A stretch of DNA of 64,000 nt, from NCBI GenBank assembly GCA_026315105.1, contig CM048755.1:756295301-756359300 (forward strand). The letters run 5' to 3'. Source of the stretch: Locusta migratoria. Lineage: Eukaryota > Arthropoda > Insecta > Orthoptera > Acrididae. The notes under the pieces were generated by a model. The model had not been told where the DNA came from. It ran no database searches and worked only from the letters and a program-made list of their open reading frames with translations. Shown here in pieces: positions 55,029-64,000 of this stretch; within the stretch, counting starts at the first letter, position 1; every line of letters starts with the position of its first letter. A program made the translations under genes and the position numbers.

Positions 55029-56081
55029 ATGAAACGAGCAATTAAAAGCGTGGCCGGTCGCGAAAACGGCGTCTCTAAGCGTGGTAGAGGAGATTATAAT
55101 GCTGCTTGCTATGACCCCCGTTCGTTCCCTTCCCTGACCACACCGTGGGAGGAACGTCGGGCTACATCTGCAAATGAGCCACCTTCTCCAAAATTTCTAG
55201 TGTGTAGCGGCACGGATGGTGAGACATTTACTTCTACAAAGCCTCTCTTCTTAGTCGAACACCTTGAGGACAAGTATGGCGAAGTTTCCGGCCTGCCAAA
55301 GATGCGAAGCGGCGCAGTGCTCATAGAAGCAGCATCCCTGGCCCAGTCGCGGGCGTTACTTGCCTGCGACAAGCTGGGTGATGTCCCTGTGAGCATTACA
55401 CCACATAAGTCGCTCAATATGGTCCAAGGCATCGTTTTTCATAAAGACCTGCTGTTACAATCCGACGACGAGTTACGCGCCAACTTAGAGCGCAGAGGTG
55501 TCCACTTCATCCAGCGTATCCATAGGGGACCAAAGGATCACAAGGTTGCCACCGGTGCTTTTATCTTGGCCTTCGAAGGCGATACCCTGCCTGAGAAGGT
55601 CAAGGTGATATTGTACCGGTGCGACGTGAAACCTTACATTCCTCCCCTATGAGGTGTTTTAAATGCTGGAAATTCGGCCACATGTCCTCCAGATGTGCTT
55701 CCACCGCTACATGCAAGGACTGTGGACGTCCAGCACACCCGGATGCTCCATGTACACCGCCTCCAGTGTGCGTTAACTGTGGTTTAAATCATCCTCCTTG
55801 TTCGTCGGATTGCACCGTTTTCCGTAAGGAACGGAAGATAATGGAATTTAAGACCTTGGATCGGCTTTCTTATTCTGAGGCTGAGACCGAAAAAGGAGAA
55901 GAAGGATAAGTCCAACGATTCCACGGTGGCCACAATGCCACCCGCTCCCTCCGCCTCTGCCTCTGAGGACGAGGTGGAGATACTTGCATCCCCCGAGGAT
56001 GCTCTCTTGGATGCATCAGACTCGATGGATTTAGACGCTGATGCATCGCTACCGGTGGATGCAAAAGCTGCTGAGGTGTAA
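55029..56081 (+). pseudogene. ORF1 remnant (gag-like), frameshift and linker deletion
   Basis: MKRAIKSVAGREN starts at 55029. The RRM-like region is complete (about residues 55-205). One C is missing from a CCCCC run near 55645 (PPPM in other copies), ending the first frame at 55652. The knuckles follow in the shifted frame: CFKCWKFGHMSSRC, CKDCGRPAHPDAPC and CVNCGLNHPPC, to 55909. About 0.4 kb of the Ser/Pro-rich linker is deleted near 55885 (SEAETEKGEEG), and the acidic tail (SASASEDEVEILASPEDALL) resumes in another frame, ending at TAA 56079-56081. Confidence 0.85.
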
Positions 56082-56101
56082 TACTTCACATCCTTTCATT
56101 C

Positions 56102-59100
56102 ATGCCTTCCCAGTTGTTGGACACTATCCTCCAATGAAACTGCGGCGGTTTTTTCACCCACCTGGCTGAGCTACGACAACTTTTGAGCATTACACCTGCT
56201 CTCTGCATTGCCCTGCAGGAAACCTGGTTTCCGGCAATGCGGACCCCTGCCCTTCGGGGCTATAGGGGTGTCAGGTGGAGTGTGTGTGTATGTCCTTACC
56301 TCTGTATATAGTGAACCTGTGCCCCTTCAGACACCGTTGGAAGCGGTGGCCGTTAGGGTAAGGACAACACAAGAGCTTACTGTCTGCAGTCTATACCTCC
56401 CTCCTGATGGCGATGTCTCTATGGCTGTCTTGGCTGCAGTTATCTCGCAACTCCCGCCACCGTTTTTGCTATTGGGGAACTTAAATACCCACTTAAATGC
56501 CTACGATATCTGGCCATGGCAGAATTGTCGAGGACCTGCTTTCTCAGCTCGACCTCTGCCTCTTGAATATAGGTGCCCCCACGCATTTCAGTGGGCACAC
56601 GGCACATTCTCGGCCATTGATCTGTCGATATGCAGCCACAGCCTTCCGCCATCCATCCATTGGAGTAGCCATGATGACTTGTGCGGCAGTGACCATTTTC
56701 CGATCTTTTTGTCACTCCCACAACGTCAGTCCACAGCACGCTCTCCTCAGTGGGCTCTTCATAGGGCTCACTGGAAAGGCTACACATCTGCTCCCATCGT
56801 TGGCCCTCCCCCACTCGATACCATCGATGTGGTGGTTGAGAGCGCCACGCAGTCCATATTGTCTGCTGCAGAAGCTACTATTCCTCATTCCTCGGGGCGC
56901 CCACGGCATAAGGCAGTGCCGTGGTGGTCGCTGGAAATAGCTGCGGCTATTAGAGATCGTAGGCGGGCCTTACAGCGCTATAAGCGTCACCCCTCTCAGG
57001 AGCATCTCATTGATTTTAAACGGCTTCGCGCACGTGCTCGCCAGTTAATACGAAGACGGAAACAGGAGTGTTGGGAGAGGTACGTCTCCACTATCGGGAC
57101 GGGTACCTCTGCATCACAGGTCTGGGGTAAAATCAGGCGGTTAAAGGGAATACCGTCACCAGCGGGAATACCCGGAATCTCCACAAATGGAGTTCTATGT
57201 ACGGACCCGGCCGCTATTGCAGAGATGTTTGCCGAGCATTATGCCCGCGCCTTTGCCTCTGCAAACTATCCACTGGCCTTCCGTGCAGTGAAGGAGAGGG
57301 TAGAACACCAGTCTCTCTCCTTTCATACCCGCCGCACTGAATCTTACAACACTCCCTTTACTGAGTGGGAGCTCCTCAGTGCTCTTCAACAATGTCCTGA
57401 CATGGCGCCAGGGCCTGATAGCATCCATAGTCAAATGCTGAAACATCTCTCAGCAGATAGTCGGCATAACCTCCTTGCGGTCTATAACCGCATTTGGTGT
57501 GATGGTGTTTTCCCGTCACAGTGGCGGGAGGGTATCATCATCCCAGTGCTTAAGCCCAAAAAACATCCTCTTTCCTTGGATAGCTATCGGCCCATTAACC
57601 TGACTAACGTGCCATGCAAACTGTTGGAGCGGATGGTCAGTCGGCGGTTGTGTTGGATTCTTGAGACTCGGGGATTATTGGCTCCATGCCAGGGCGGTTT
57701 TCGCCAGGGTCGATCTACCACCGATAATCTGGTGTACCTCGAGTCTGCAATCCGCACAGCCTTTTCCCGGCGCCAACACCTTGTTGCCGTCTTCTTCGAT
57801 ATGCACAAAGCATACTATACAACCTGGCGACGACACATCCTCAACACTTTATATGACTGGGGCCTCCGGGGCTCCCTACCGATTTTTATTCAGAATTTTT
57901 TAGCCGTCCGTACCTTTCGTGTTCAAATTGGTGCTTCTCTGAGCTCCTCTCATATCCAGGAAAATGGGGTTCCTCAGGGTTCCGTTTTAAGCGTTCCATT
58001 ATTTTTAATCGCCATCAACGGTTTAGCCACAGCGGTTGGGTCGTCGGTGTCCCCCTCTCTTTATGCTGACGACTTTTGTCTCTCTTTTAGTTCCTGCAGC
58101 ACCCAAGTTGCTGAGCGCAGGTTGCAAGGTGCTATTCGGAAGGCGCAGACCTGGGCGCTTACCCACGGCTTTCAGTTTTCTGCCTCCAAGACCAGAGTGA
58201 TGCACTTCTGTCGGCGTCGGACCGTCCACCCGCACCCTGAATTTTATCTTAATGACGAACTACTTACTGTAGTGGAAACTCACCGTTTTTTAGGACTGGT
58301 CTTTGACGCCCGGCTGACGTGGCTCCCCCACATTCGTGAGCTGAAACGGAAGTGCTGGCGCCATCTCAACCTTCTCAGACACTTGGGTCATACAACCTGG
58401 GGTGCCGACCGCTCCACACTGTTGCGGCTTTACACGGCGCTGGTGCAGTCCCGTCTCGATTTTGGGTGCATTGCCTATGGATCTGCAGCACCTTCGGCAC
58501 TGCACCTACTTGACCCCATTCACAACTGTGGGGTTCGCATCCGCGACGGGTGCCTTCCGCACCAGCGCAGTGAACAGCTTACTAGTCGAGGCTGGGATTC
58601 CACCCTTGGGGATCTGCTGCCAACACCTACTTGCGGCTTACGCAGCCCATGTGCATTGCTCCCCAGGCCACCTAAACCATCGTCTCCTCTTTCCTGATGT
58701 GGTAGTCCGTCCCCATCAACGACGCCCCAGATCAGGTCATACTATTGCCTATCGGGTTCAGTCCCTCCTGCAGGAGCTTGAGTCTTCTCCCCTTCCAACT
58801 TCCTATCGGGTCCGTGCCCGTACACCTCCGTGGTGTTTGCCAAGGCCGTCTACTCAGCTGGACTTGGCCCAGGCGCCCAAAGACTCAGTTCCACTGGAGG
58901 CGCTCCGCCGTCAGTTCTCTGCTGTCATAGCGGAGTTCCGTGGTTATGACCTGATCTACACAGATGGTTCAATGGTTGATGACTGTGTGGGATATGCCTA
59001 TACTCATGGTGACCATGTGGAACAGCACTCTCTGCTGAATGGCTGCAGTGTTTACACTGCAGAGCTGGTGGCCATTCACAGAGCTCTCATGCATATCCAG

Positions 59101-59754
59101 TCCTGCTCAGGCGAGTCTTTTGTTGTTTGCAGCGACTCTCTGAGCAGCCTCCGAGCTCTGGAGCAGTGTTACCCGCGGTCTCCTCTGGTGTTAGCCATAC
59201 AGGAGACGCTTTGTGCCATTGGAGAGTCCGGGCGATCAGTGGTGTTCGTCTGGTCTCCGGGTCACGTCGGCATCCCGGGCAATGAACGTGTTGACAGACT
59301 TGCCAGGCAGGCAATCAGTGCGTCCATTTTGGACATTGGCCTCCTGGCGTCTGATCTCCGTTCGTTGTTGCGCCACCACGTACATCAGCGTTGGGATGCA
59401 GAGTGGCATAGCCTGGGCACACCCAACAAGCTTCGGGTAGTCAAGGAGACCACCACCGCATGGCGTTCTTCCGTGCTGGCCTCTCACCGGGACTCCGTGG
59501 TGCTGCGTAGACTCCGTATTGGGCATTCGTGGCTCACCCACGGACATCTTCTTCGTGGTGAGGCCCCGCCCCAGTGTCAGTGTGGCTCCCACTTAACAAT
59601 AGTCCACATCCTAGTGGACTGCCCGTTTTTAGCCGCCTTGCGGCGTCGTTTTAACATTCCTGGCGTTTTATCAGATGTTTTACGTGACGATGCTTCAGCA
59701 GCAAATTCAGTTTTAAGTTTTATTCGAGCAGGAGGTTTTTATCAGTCTCTATGA
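56102..59754 (+). pseudogene. ORF2 remnant: long RT and RNase H frames, broken endonuclease
   Basis: The start MPSQLLDTILQ at 56102 is followed by a stop (TGG to TGA at 56135-56137). A ~32-base deletion near 56268 shifts the frame. Near 56480 the catalytic GDFNAH reads GNLNTH and a scrambled stretch follows. From about 56580 to 58540 the frame is open through the linker and RT (FFDMHKAYYTTW, QGSVLSVPL, SLYADDFCLSF). An extra C near 58542 shifts it into a second long frame to TGA 59752-59754. That frame has a complete RNase H (IYTDGSMVDD, TAELVAI, VCSDSLSSL, WSPGHVGIPGNERVDRL) and CQCGSHLTIVHILVDC. The endonuclease is dead and the polymerase frame is nearly whole. Confidence 0.87.
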
Positions 59755-59777
59755 CTGGTCTTTCCTTTGTACTGCCG

Positions 59778-60035
59778 AGTGGTTGACTTTTCCTTTTTTA
59801 TTCCTATGGTCGGTCAACCACTGCCTTCGGCCTCTTTGTAGTAAGGTGTCTTTATGTGTTCGTCCGCTTTTCCTTTAGTTTCTTCTCCCTTTTGTTGATG
59901 TTTTATGGACCCAGTGGGATTCCCATCCCACTTCGCAAACCTAATCTCTGGGAGCATTTATTTGACGCCCGCGCTTTTATTTTTGACATTTTGTGATGGA
60001 ATGGGGGACTGATGACCATTGTAGTTTTGTCCCCC
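59778..60035 (+). other. 3'-UTR hairpins of copy H
   Basis: Internal stem AGTGGTTGAC (59778-59787) with GTCAACCACT (59813-59822), 10 perfect pairs. Terminal stem GGGGGAC (60003-60009) with GTCCCCC (60029-60035). Compared with copy D, two pairs of the internal stem are changed on both sides at once. Confidence 0.78.
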
Positions 60036-60181
60036 TTAAACATCCAAATACCAACAACAACAACAACAACAACAACGAGTGACAGAATGGTGGATGGCAA
60101 AGATCTAAGAAAGCTGTATCATTACTAAGCGAGGATAATATAGAAAATTGTGAACAACTGTATCTCTTGTGTTAGCGTTTA

Positions 60182-60325
60182 TTTTAAAAATGTTTGTTAA
60201 GCTTATGGGACTTAACTACGGGGTCATCAGTCCCTAAACTTACAAACTACTTATGAACTACTTACGAACTAGGACGGCACAAATATCCATGCCCGAGGGG
60301 GGATTCGAACCCCCGACCGTAGTGG
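60182..60325 (-). mobile_element. tRNA-derived SINE S9, 5'-truncated
   Basis: The minus strand keeps the B-box (GGGGGTTCGAATCCCC), CTCGGGCATGGATATTTGTG, body, hairpin GGGACTGATGACCCCGTAGT with TAAGTCCC, and ACAAACATTT end. The first ~55 bases including the A-box are missing. TAGCGTTTA at 60173-60181 and 60326-60334 flanks it, so the truncation dates from insertion. Confidence 0.88.
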
Positions 60326-60334
60326 TAGCGTTTA

Positions 60335-60747
60335 GTGTCACCACCCAAGGCAAAAAAGGAAAACGTACTGTGACAAGACTTTGTGCGTTTGAGGCGGAGG
60401 GCGATAACGAGATAAATTTGTGATGTTGTCTTATAGTATAGTCAGCAATATTGTACAACATGTTAATTCTAATTTTTAAGGGAAAAAAGTGTAAATGCGT
60501 TTTCTGTGGCACTCTCAGCTATACCACTGAAAGGGATTAGCATTATCAGAGATAAGAAAAATCATTAATGTTTGAATCAAAGTTTTCCAGTTTCCAGGCA
60601 AATGGAAGTGTTTGGCTACCACGACGTTATGTCGAGTGACATACTCATCATCTTCTGCGGGAGTGTTCTTTGTTTCTTATGTTGAGGTGGTCACGAAAAC
60701 ACTATCCCACTCGACGCTAAGCTATATCTGACTACAAGGAAAGAAAG
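60335..60747. other. Intergenic, nothing recognised
   Basis: No supported feature. Confidence 0.45.
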
Positions 60748-60800
60748 GTAGCTTAAGGACTGACGTCCCGTCGACAGCGTGGTCACTAGATACGGCTGAC
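60748..60800 (-). mobile_element. Tail fragment of the second SINE family
   Basis: The minus strand reads ATCTAGTGACCACGCTGTCG then ACGGGACGTCAGTCC, matching the 3' part of SINE S4 (TCTAATGACC...GGGACGTTAAAC). Only the tail is present. Confidence 0.5.
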
Positions 60801-61348
60801 CACAAGCCAATGATACTGACTACCGGAGTTTCAGCTGCAGTTGCATTTTTTCAGATGGGGATTACTACAGTCCCCCGCGTTGGACGATTCGAGTATTGAC
60901 AAGCCAAGAATGACACAGTTCAGCGACTTTTCCCAGACGAAATGTAACAGCCCAGCGTTTAAGTTTTCACTCCATAAATTGGACCAAGCGCTTCCTAAAC
61001 ACGGTCTTGGTATATTTACTCTCTTATTTTTTGAAAACCTGTTGAAGCACGTGTAAATGATGCAGCTGCATTTTTTCTCATAGCTATCACGTCTGCTAAT
61101 ACTGTAAAATGAAATACTTAGGCAGCCTGATCTATCAGTTACGGGATTCACATGGTTCCACATTGTAATCTCGTAAATATATTGGCCCACTTTTGGTTAC
61201 GGTAAGTGGGCCTTTGCGATCGTCTTTTGACAGCTCGAAATTTAAATGAAAATAACGGCTTAATCATTCATCTGACACAAAAATTGAATAACCGAATTTG
61301 TAGAGGAGAAAATTCTCAACAACTTTGCTCTCTTATGTTTTTTTCATG
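60801..61348. other. Intergenic, nothing recognised
   Basis: No gene or repeat could be supported. Open frames on either strand (60831-61190) show no recognisable motif. Confidence 0.45.
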
Positions 61349-61895
61349 TCTCGTATCGTTTGAGAGATATTTGCAAAAATAACGGAGATTTGACACCCTC
61401 CACTGAATTAACGAAAACCAGCCGTTCGCAGATGTCACGTGACATTCCTCGCCCAGAACACTCTCTGGCATACACCATCTTGCGTTGCGTACTTGATGAT
61501 TTTCTTATCGTAGCTTACACATTGTCATTTCAAAGCAATGGCGCACTGAATAATTAAGAAAAACACGTCGTTCTTCGTACGATAAATGATAATCTAGCGT
61601 CTACAAATGCCATTAGCATCAGGTAAACACGGCCATGAATAGTATGAGATTAAGAAACACAGCTCCCAACTGAAAACTCTAGTGTAGTGGGCAACGTGTT
61701 GGACTGTGACGGTGAAGGTCATAGGTTCGGATCCCGACACTACCTAAAATACTTTTTTTCCTAAAAGGGTTTCAGACACACTCATTAATTAATTTTTCAT
61801 TATTTAGATTATTATTTTGGTCCTAAATGTTTGCAAAAACTCATAAAACTACAAATCTAAAGTGGGCCGTAAAACACGTGAGCGTGAATTTTTTT
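61349..61895 (+). repeat. Unclassified dispersed repeat X, copy 2
   Basis: Plus-strand partner of 6672-7236. It begins CTCGTATCGTTTGAGAG, keeps the 64-codon open frame (61366-61557, MSRDIPRPE) with the same stop, then a tRNA-like block (TAGTGTAGTGGGCAACGTGT with B-box GGTTCGGATCC, 61680-61745). It ends ACAAATCTAAAGTGGGCCGT then AAAACACG and a T-run. Over the open frame there are no insertions or deletions between the copies. Confidence 0.75.
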
Positions 61896-62376
61896 TTTTA
61901 TTTTTTTTTTTTTTTAATACCAGAAACTATGCTTGTGATTTTTTGGTCTGTGACTTGTTTGGACGCCAAAAGCTGGATAGCACAGCTGTCAGTGAGCAGG
62001 GGACGCGGCAGCAGGCAAGCAGCGTGATCTCACGCAGATTGCGAAGCACTGAATGAACACGCTCTGGCTTTCTTCTAGGAAGAGCGTCGCACATATACAC
62101 AACAAAGCGACACCTCAGTGGCTAAGGCACACCAAACCCTTACTTCATCTCTGCTATTAAGTCTCGTTTAAACGCTACGTCCACACTACCCGCACAGTAT
62201 TACGCAATTGTCCCGACAGGAAAGAATGGAATCTCCGTCTGGCTACCCACATTTAAACTTTGCCGCAGTTTCCAAAAGCGGATATTGTCAAGTTCCTCTC
62301 CATTCCCTACACAGATGCGGCGTAGGAAGAATCAATGGTTACATGAATCTGTCCACCACGTCATTTGTCGAACACA
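61896..62376. other. Intergenic with T-runs
   Basis: Starts with T-rich runs that may be the end of repeat X. Otherwise no recognisable feature. Confidence 0.4.
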
Positions 62377-62387
62377 TTTCCAGTCAC

Positions 62388-62578
62388 GCCGCGCGGGAGT
62401 AGCCGAGCGGTCTGGAGCGCCACGTAACGGATCGCGCGGCCTCCCGCGTCGGAGGTTCGAATCCTACCTCGGGCATTGATGTTTGTGTTGTCCTTAGGTT
62501 AGTTTAAGTAGTTTGTAAGACGAGGGACCAATGACCGACGTAGTTTGGTCACATAGCATTACAAACATTTGAATATTT
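62388..62578 (+). mobile_element. tRNA-derived SINE S10, full-length
   Basis: tRNA-like head (GCGGGAGTAGCCGAGCGGTC; B-box GGAGGTTCGAATCC), CTCGGGCATTGATGTTTGTG, GTCCTTAGGTTAGTTTAAGT, hairpin GGGACCAATGACCGACGTAG with TTTGGTC, and ACAAACATTTGAA end. TTTCCAGTCAC (62377-62387) and TTTCCAGACAC (62579-62589), ten of eleven bases identical, flank it. Confidence 0.92.
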
Positions 62579-62589
62579 TTTCCAGACAC

Positions 62590-63674
62590 CTCCAGAAGAA
62601 ACATGTAAAACGTCAATATATCATACGTGCCAACCTCCAAAAGGTAAAAATCAGAAGATGCAGTTTAAAAATTGAGGAGATTCGTAAAAAAATCGGGAGA
62701 TAGGTACTATCAAAATCTGAAGCTCAGTCTAGTGTAAATGTTAAGGCAAATGATTTTGAGCTTTTCCTGTATCATCAGAACGCCATTTTCTAATAACTAA
62801 AAAATGATAATAAAAACAAATGCAAAATAAAAAACTCTTGCAGTAACCCAAATATTCATTACATAATCCTTATTTTTAGCCAGTTCAAGTAATTTGATTG
62901 CCTTTTGGAATAAAAAAAATAGTCCTTTTATTGGGGAACATTTTACAGAACACGTTACCTACATGGTCATTGTATTTGACTGGCAAATAGTGCTCTAAAA
63001 TAAACGACATCATTAGGTGCTCGGCATATATCAGGGGATCACTTTCCCTTCTATCAGCAATATTCAGTTTTGTATTCTTACACACTTCTCACTTTCTCTA
63101 TGCTTCTTTGGTTAGACTTGTTTTGATACATTGCTTTTTCCACCAAGTCATAAGAAAATATCACATCCACAAAGAGTCCAAAATACAAATAACATACGTT
63201 ACCTTGCTTTGATAATGCAAGGAAATTGTTCCGAAACCTGCTTCAAAAGATTTTTTTATTATTTATTTATTTATTGTCATACTGGAACACGAAAAACTTT
63301 ATACTACCACATCTGAAAATCGGTAGTTGATCGTGCTGATACCATCTTAAAATAGCTAAGATATGGTTTGATTCCTGCTGCGGAAACAGTTTTTAACAAT
63401 CGCAAACATCCCCCTCTCCACCTCCAATAGCGGCAAGTAAGGAATTTAGGACTGTGGCGTCTTTCAAATCACATTACACGTGTCCATTCGCTACTGACTA
63501 AAAGTTGGATTAGGTTTCGTTGTTTCTTCAAAATGCCAAACCCCTCCAGGTCTCTACGAACGGCGCGATCCTAATTACTAGTAAACAAGATTGGGAGAGT
63601 TGTTACCTAGTCATCTGAGGTCAACGCTGACGATACGCGCGGGGTTGGAGTCCCAGGCAGCACGACGTTATTTA
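62590..63674. other. AT-rich intergenic, nothing recognised
   Basis: No gene, RNA or repeat could be supported. A short (TTTA)n-like stretch occurs near 63256-63276. Confidence 0.5.
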
Positions 63675-63686
63675 TTGCGCTACTTC

Positions 63687-63890
63687 AAACTGTTTGTAAA
63701 TGTTTGTAAATCTATCGGATTCAACTGCTTGGTTATTAGTCCGTAGCTTACAAACTACTTAAACTAAGGTAAACTAACCTAAGGACAACACAAACACCCA
63801 TGCCCTTAGGGGGGACTCGAACCCCCGACGGCGAACAGCCGTGCGCACCGCAGCACGGCGCTCCAGTGCGGACGGCTAATCCGCCGCGGC
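63687..63890 (-). mobile_element. tRNA-derived SINE S11, full-length
   Basis: The minus strand reads GCCGCGGCGGATTAGCCGTC, B-box GGGGGTTCGAGTCCCC, CTAAGGGCATGGGTGTTTGT, GTCCTTAGGTTAGTTTACCT, a worn 3' hairpin and ACAAACATTTACAAAC. The perfect 12-bp duplication TTGCGCTACTTC (63675-63686 and 63891-63902) flanks it. Confidence 0.92.
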
Positions 63891-63902
63891 TTGCGCTACT
63901 TC

Positions 63903-64000
63903 TAGCAGAACATTTGCACATCCCGCTAATGGTGAGAACAGTAACTATTTCATCTCTTTGCGTATATATAATAAATAGCGAACAGAGCCGGGGTTGGGTC
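63903..64000. other. Window end, nothing recognised
   Basis: Short AT-rich end with no supported feature. Confidence 0.4.

Larger units (their letters stand above)
54634..60076 (+). mobile_element. LINE family I, copy H (internally deleted in ORF1, inactive)
   Basis: Full-length ends with leader 54634-55028, a shortened ORF1 55029-56081, ORF2 56102-59754 and a 3' UTR ending in (CAA)n at 60049-60076. At 5.4 kb it is about 0.5 kb shorter than E, mainly from a deletion in the ORF1 linker. It groups with D. Hairpins: AGTGGTTGAC (59778-59787)/GTCAACCACT (59813-59822) and GGGGGAC (60003-60009)/GTCCCCC (60029-60035). No target-site duplication could be found. Confidence 0.9.

Noticed and set aside
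61680..61745. A tRNA-like sequence with a good B-box.
   Set aside because: The T arm does not pair properly and the sequence lies inside repeat X, which has a second copy with a different tRNA-like block. Not a functional tRNA.

Overview
The window looks like heterochromatin-like or intergenic DNA from a large, repeat-rich arthropod genome. I infer an orthopteran insect (grasshopper or locust type), from the kinds of elements present rather than from any host gene. I find no convincing host protein gene, rRNA or functional tRNA. Most of the 64 kb is transposable elements, many nested inside one another.

The dominant component is one non-LTR retrotransposon family (called family I here), present in seven copies: A (50-3853, +), B (7908-13907, +), C (16582-22549, +), D (31868-36271 resuming at 42239-43690, +), E (36272-42238, +, inserted in D), G (45271-53559, -) and H (54634-60076, +). 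A full copy is about 6 kb. It has a ~395-bp structured leader and an ORF1 with an RRM-like region and three CCHC zinc knuckles. ORF2 carries an APE endonuclease, a reverse transcriptase (FADD), an RNase H and a C-terminal Cys/His cluster. A ~350-bp 3' UTR with two hairpins ends in (CAA)n. RNase H plus a CCHC ORF1 points to the I superfamily (I/Nimb-like). The copies form three subgroups: A/E, B/C/G and D/H. Only E has an almost uninterrupted ORF2 of about 1,220 codons; the rest are pseudogenes.

Other elements: two CR1-superfamily-like LINEs whose ORF1 carries an SGNH-hydrolase-like domain (K1, 7562-16581, split by B; K2, 45652-49499, inserted in G); smaller CR1-like pieces at 22645-22740 and 29860-30440; a decayed Jockey-like piece (23170-24480); an RTE-like 3' piece (28098-29064); an R1-like piece (44200-45270, -); an internally deleted Tc1/mariner-type DNA transposon (25149-25989) with a SINE inside its left inverted repeat; eleven tRNA-derived SINE copies of one family, plus a second SINE family; and an unclassified ~560-bp repeat present twice in opposite orientation (6672-7236 and 61349-61895).

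Target-site duplications order several events: B after K1, E after D, and SINEs after both the DNA transposon and copy G. The most interesting signals are in RNA structure. Two 3'-UTR hairpins of family I show compensatory base changes between subgroups. The terminal hairpin (GGGACTGATAACC...GTAGTTTAGTCCC) also occurs near the 3' end of the SINEs, which suggests the SINEs borrow recognition by a family-I reverse transcriptase. The ~395-bp leader is far better conserved between subgroups than the proteins it precedes.
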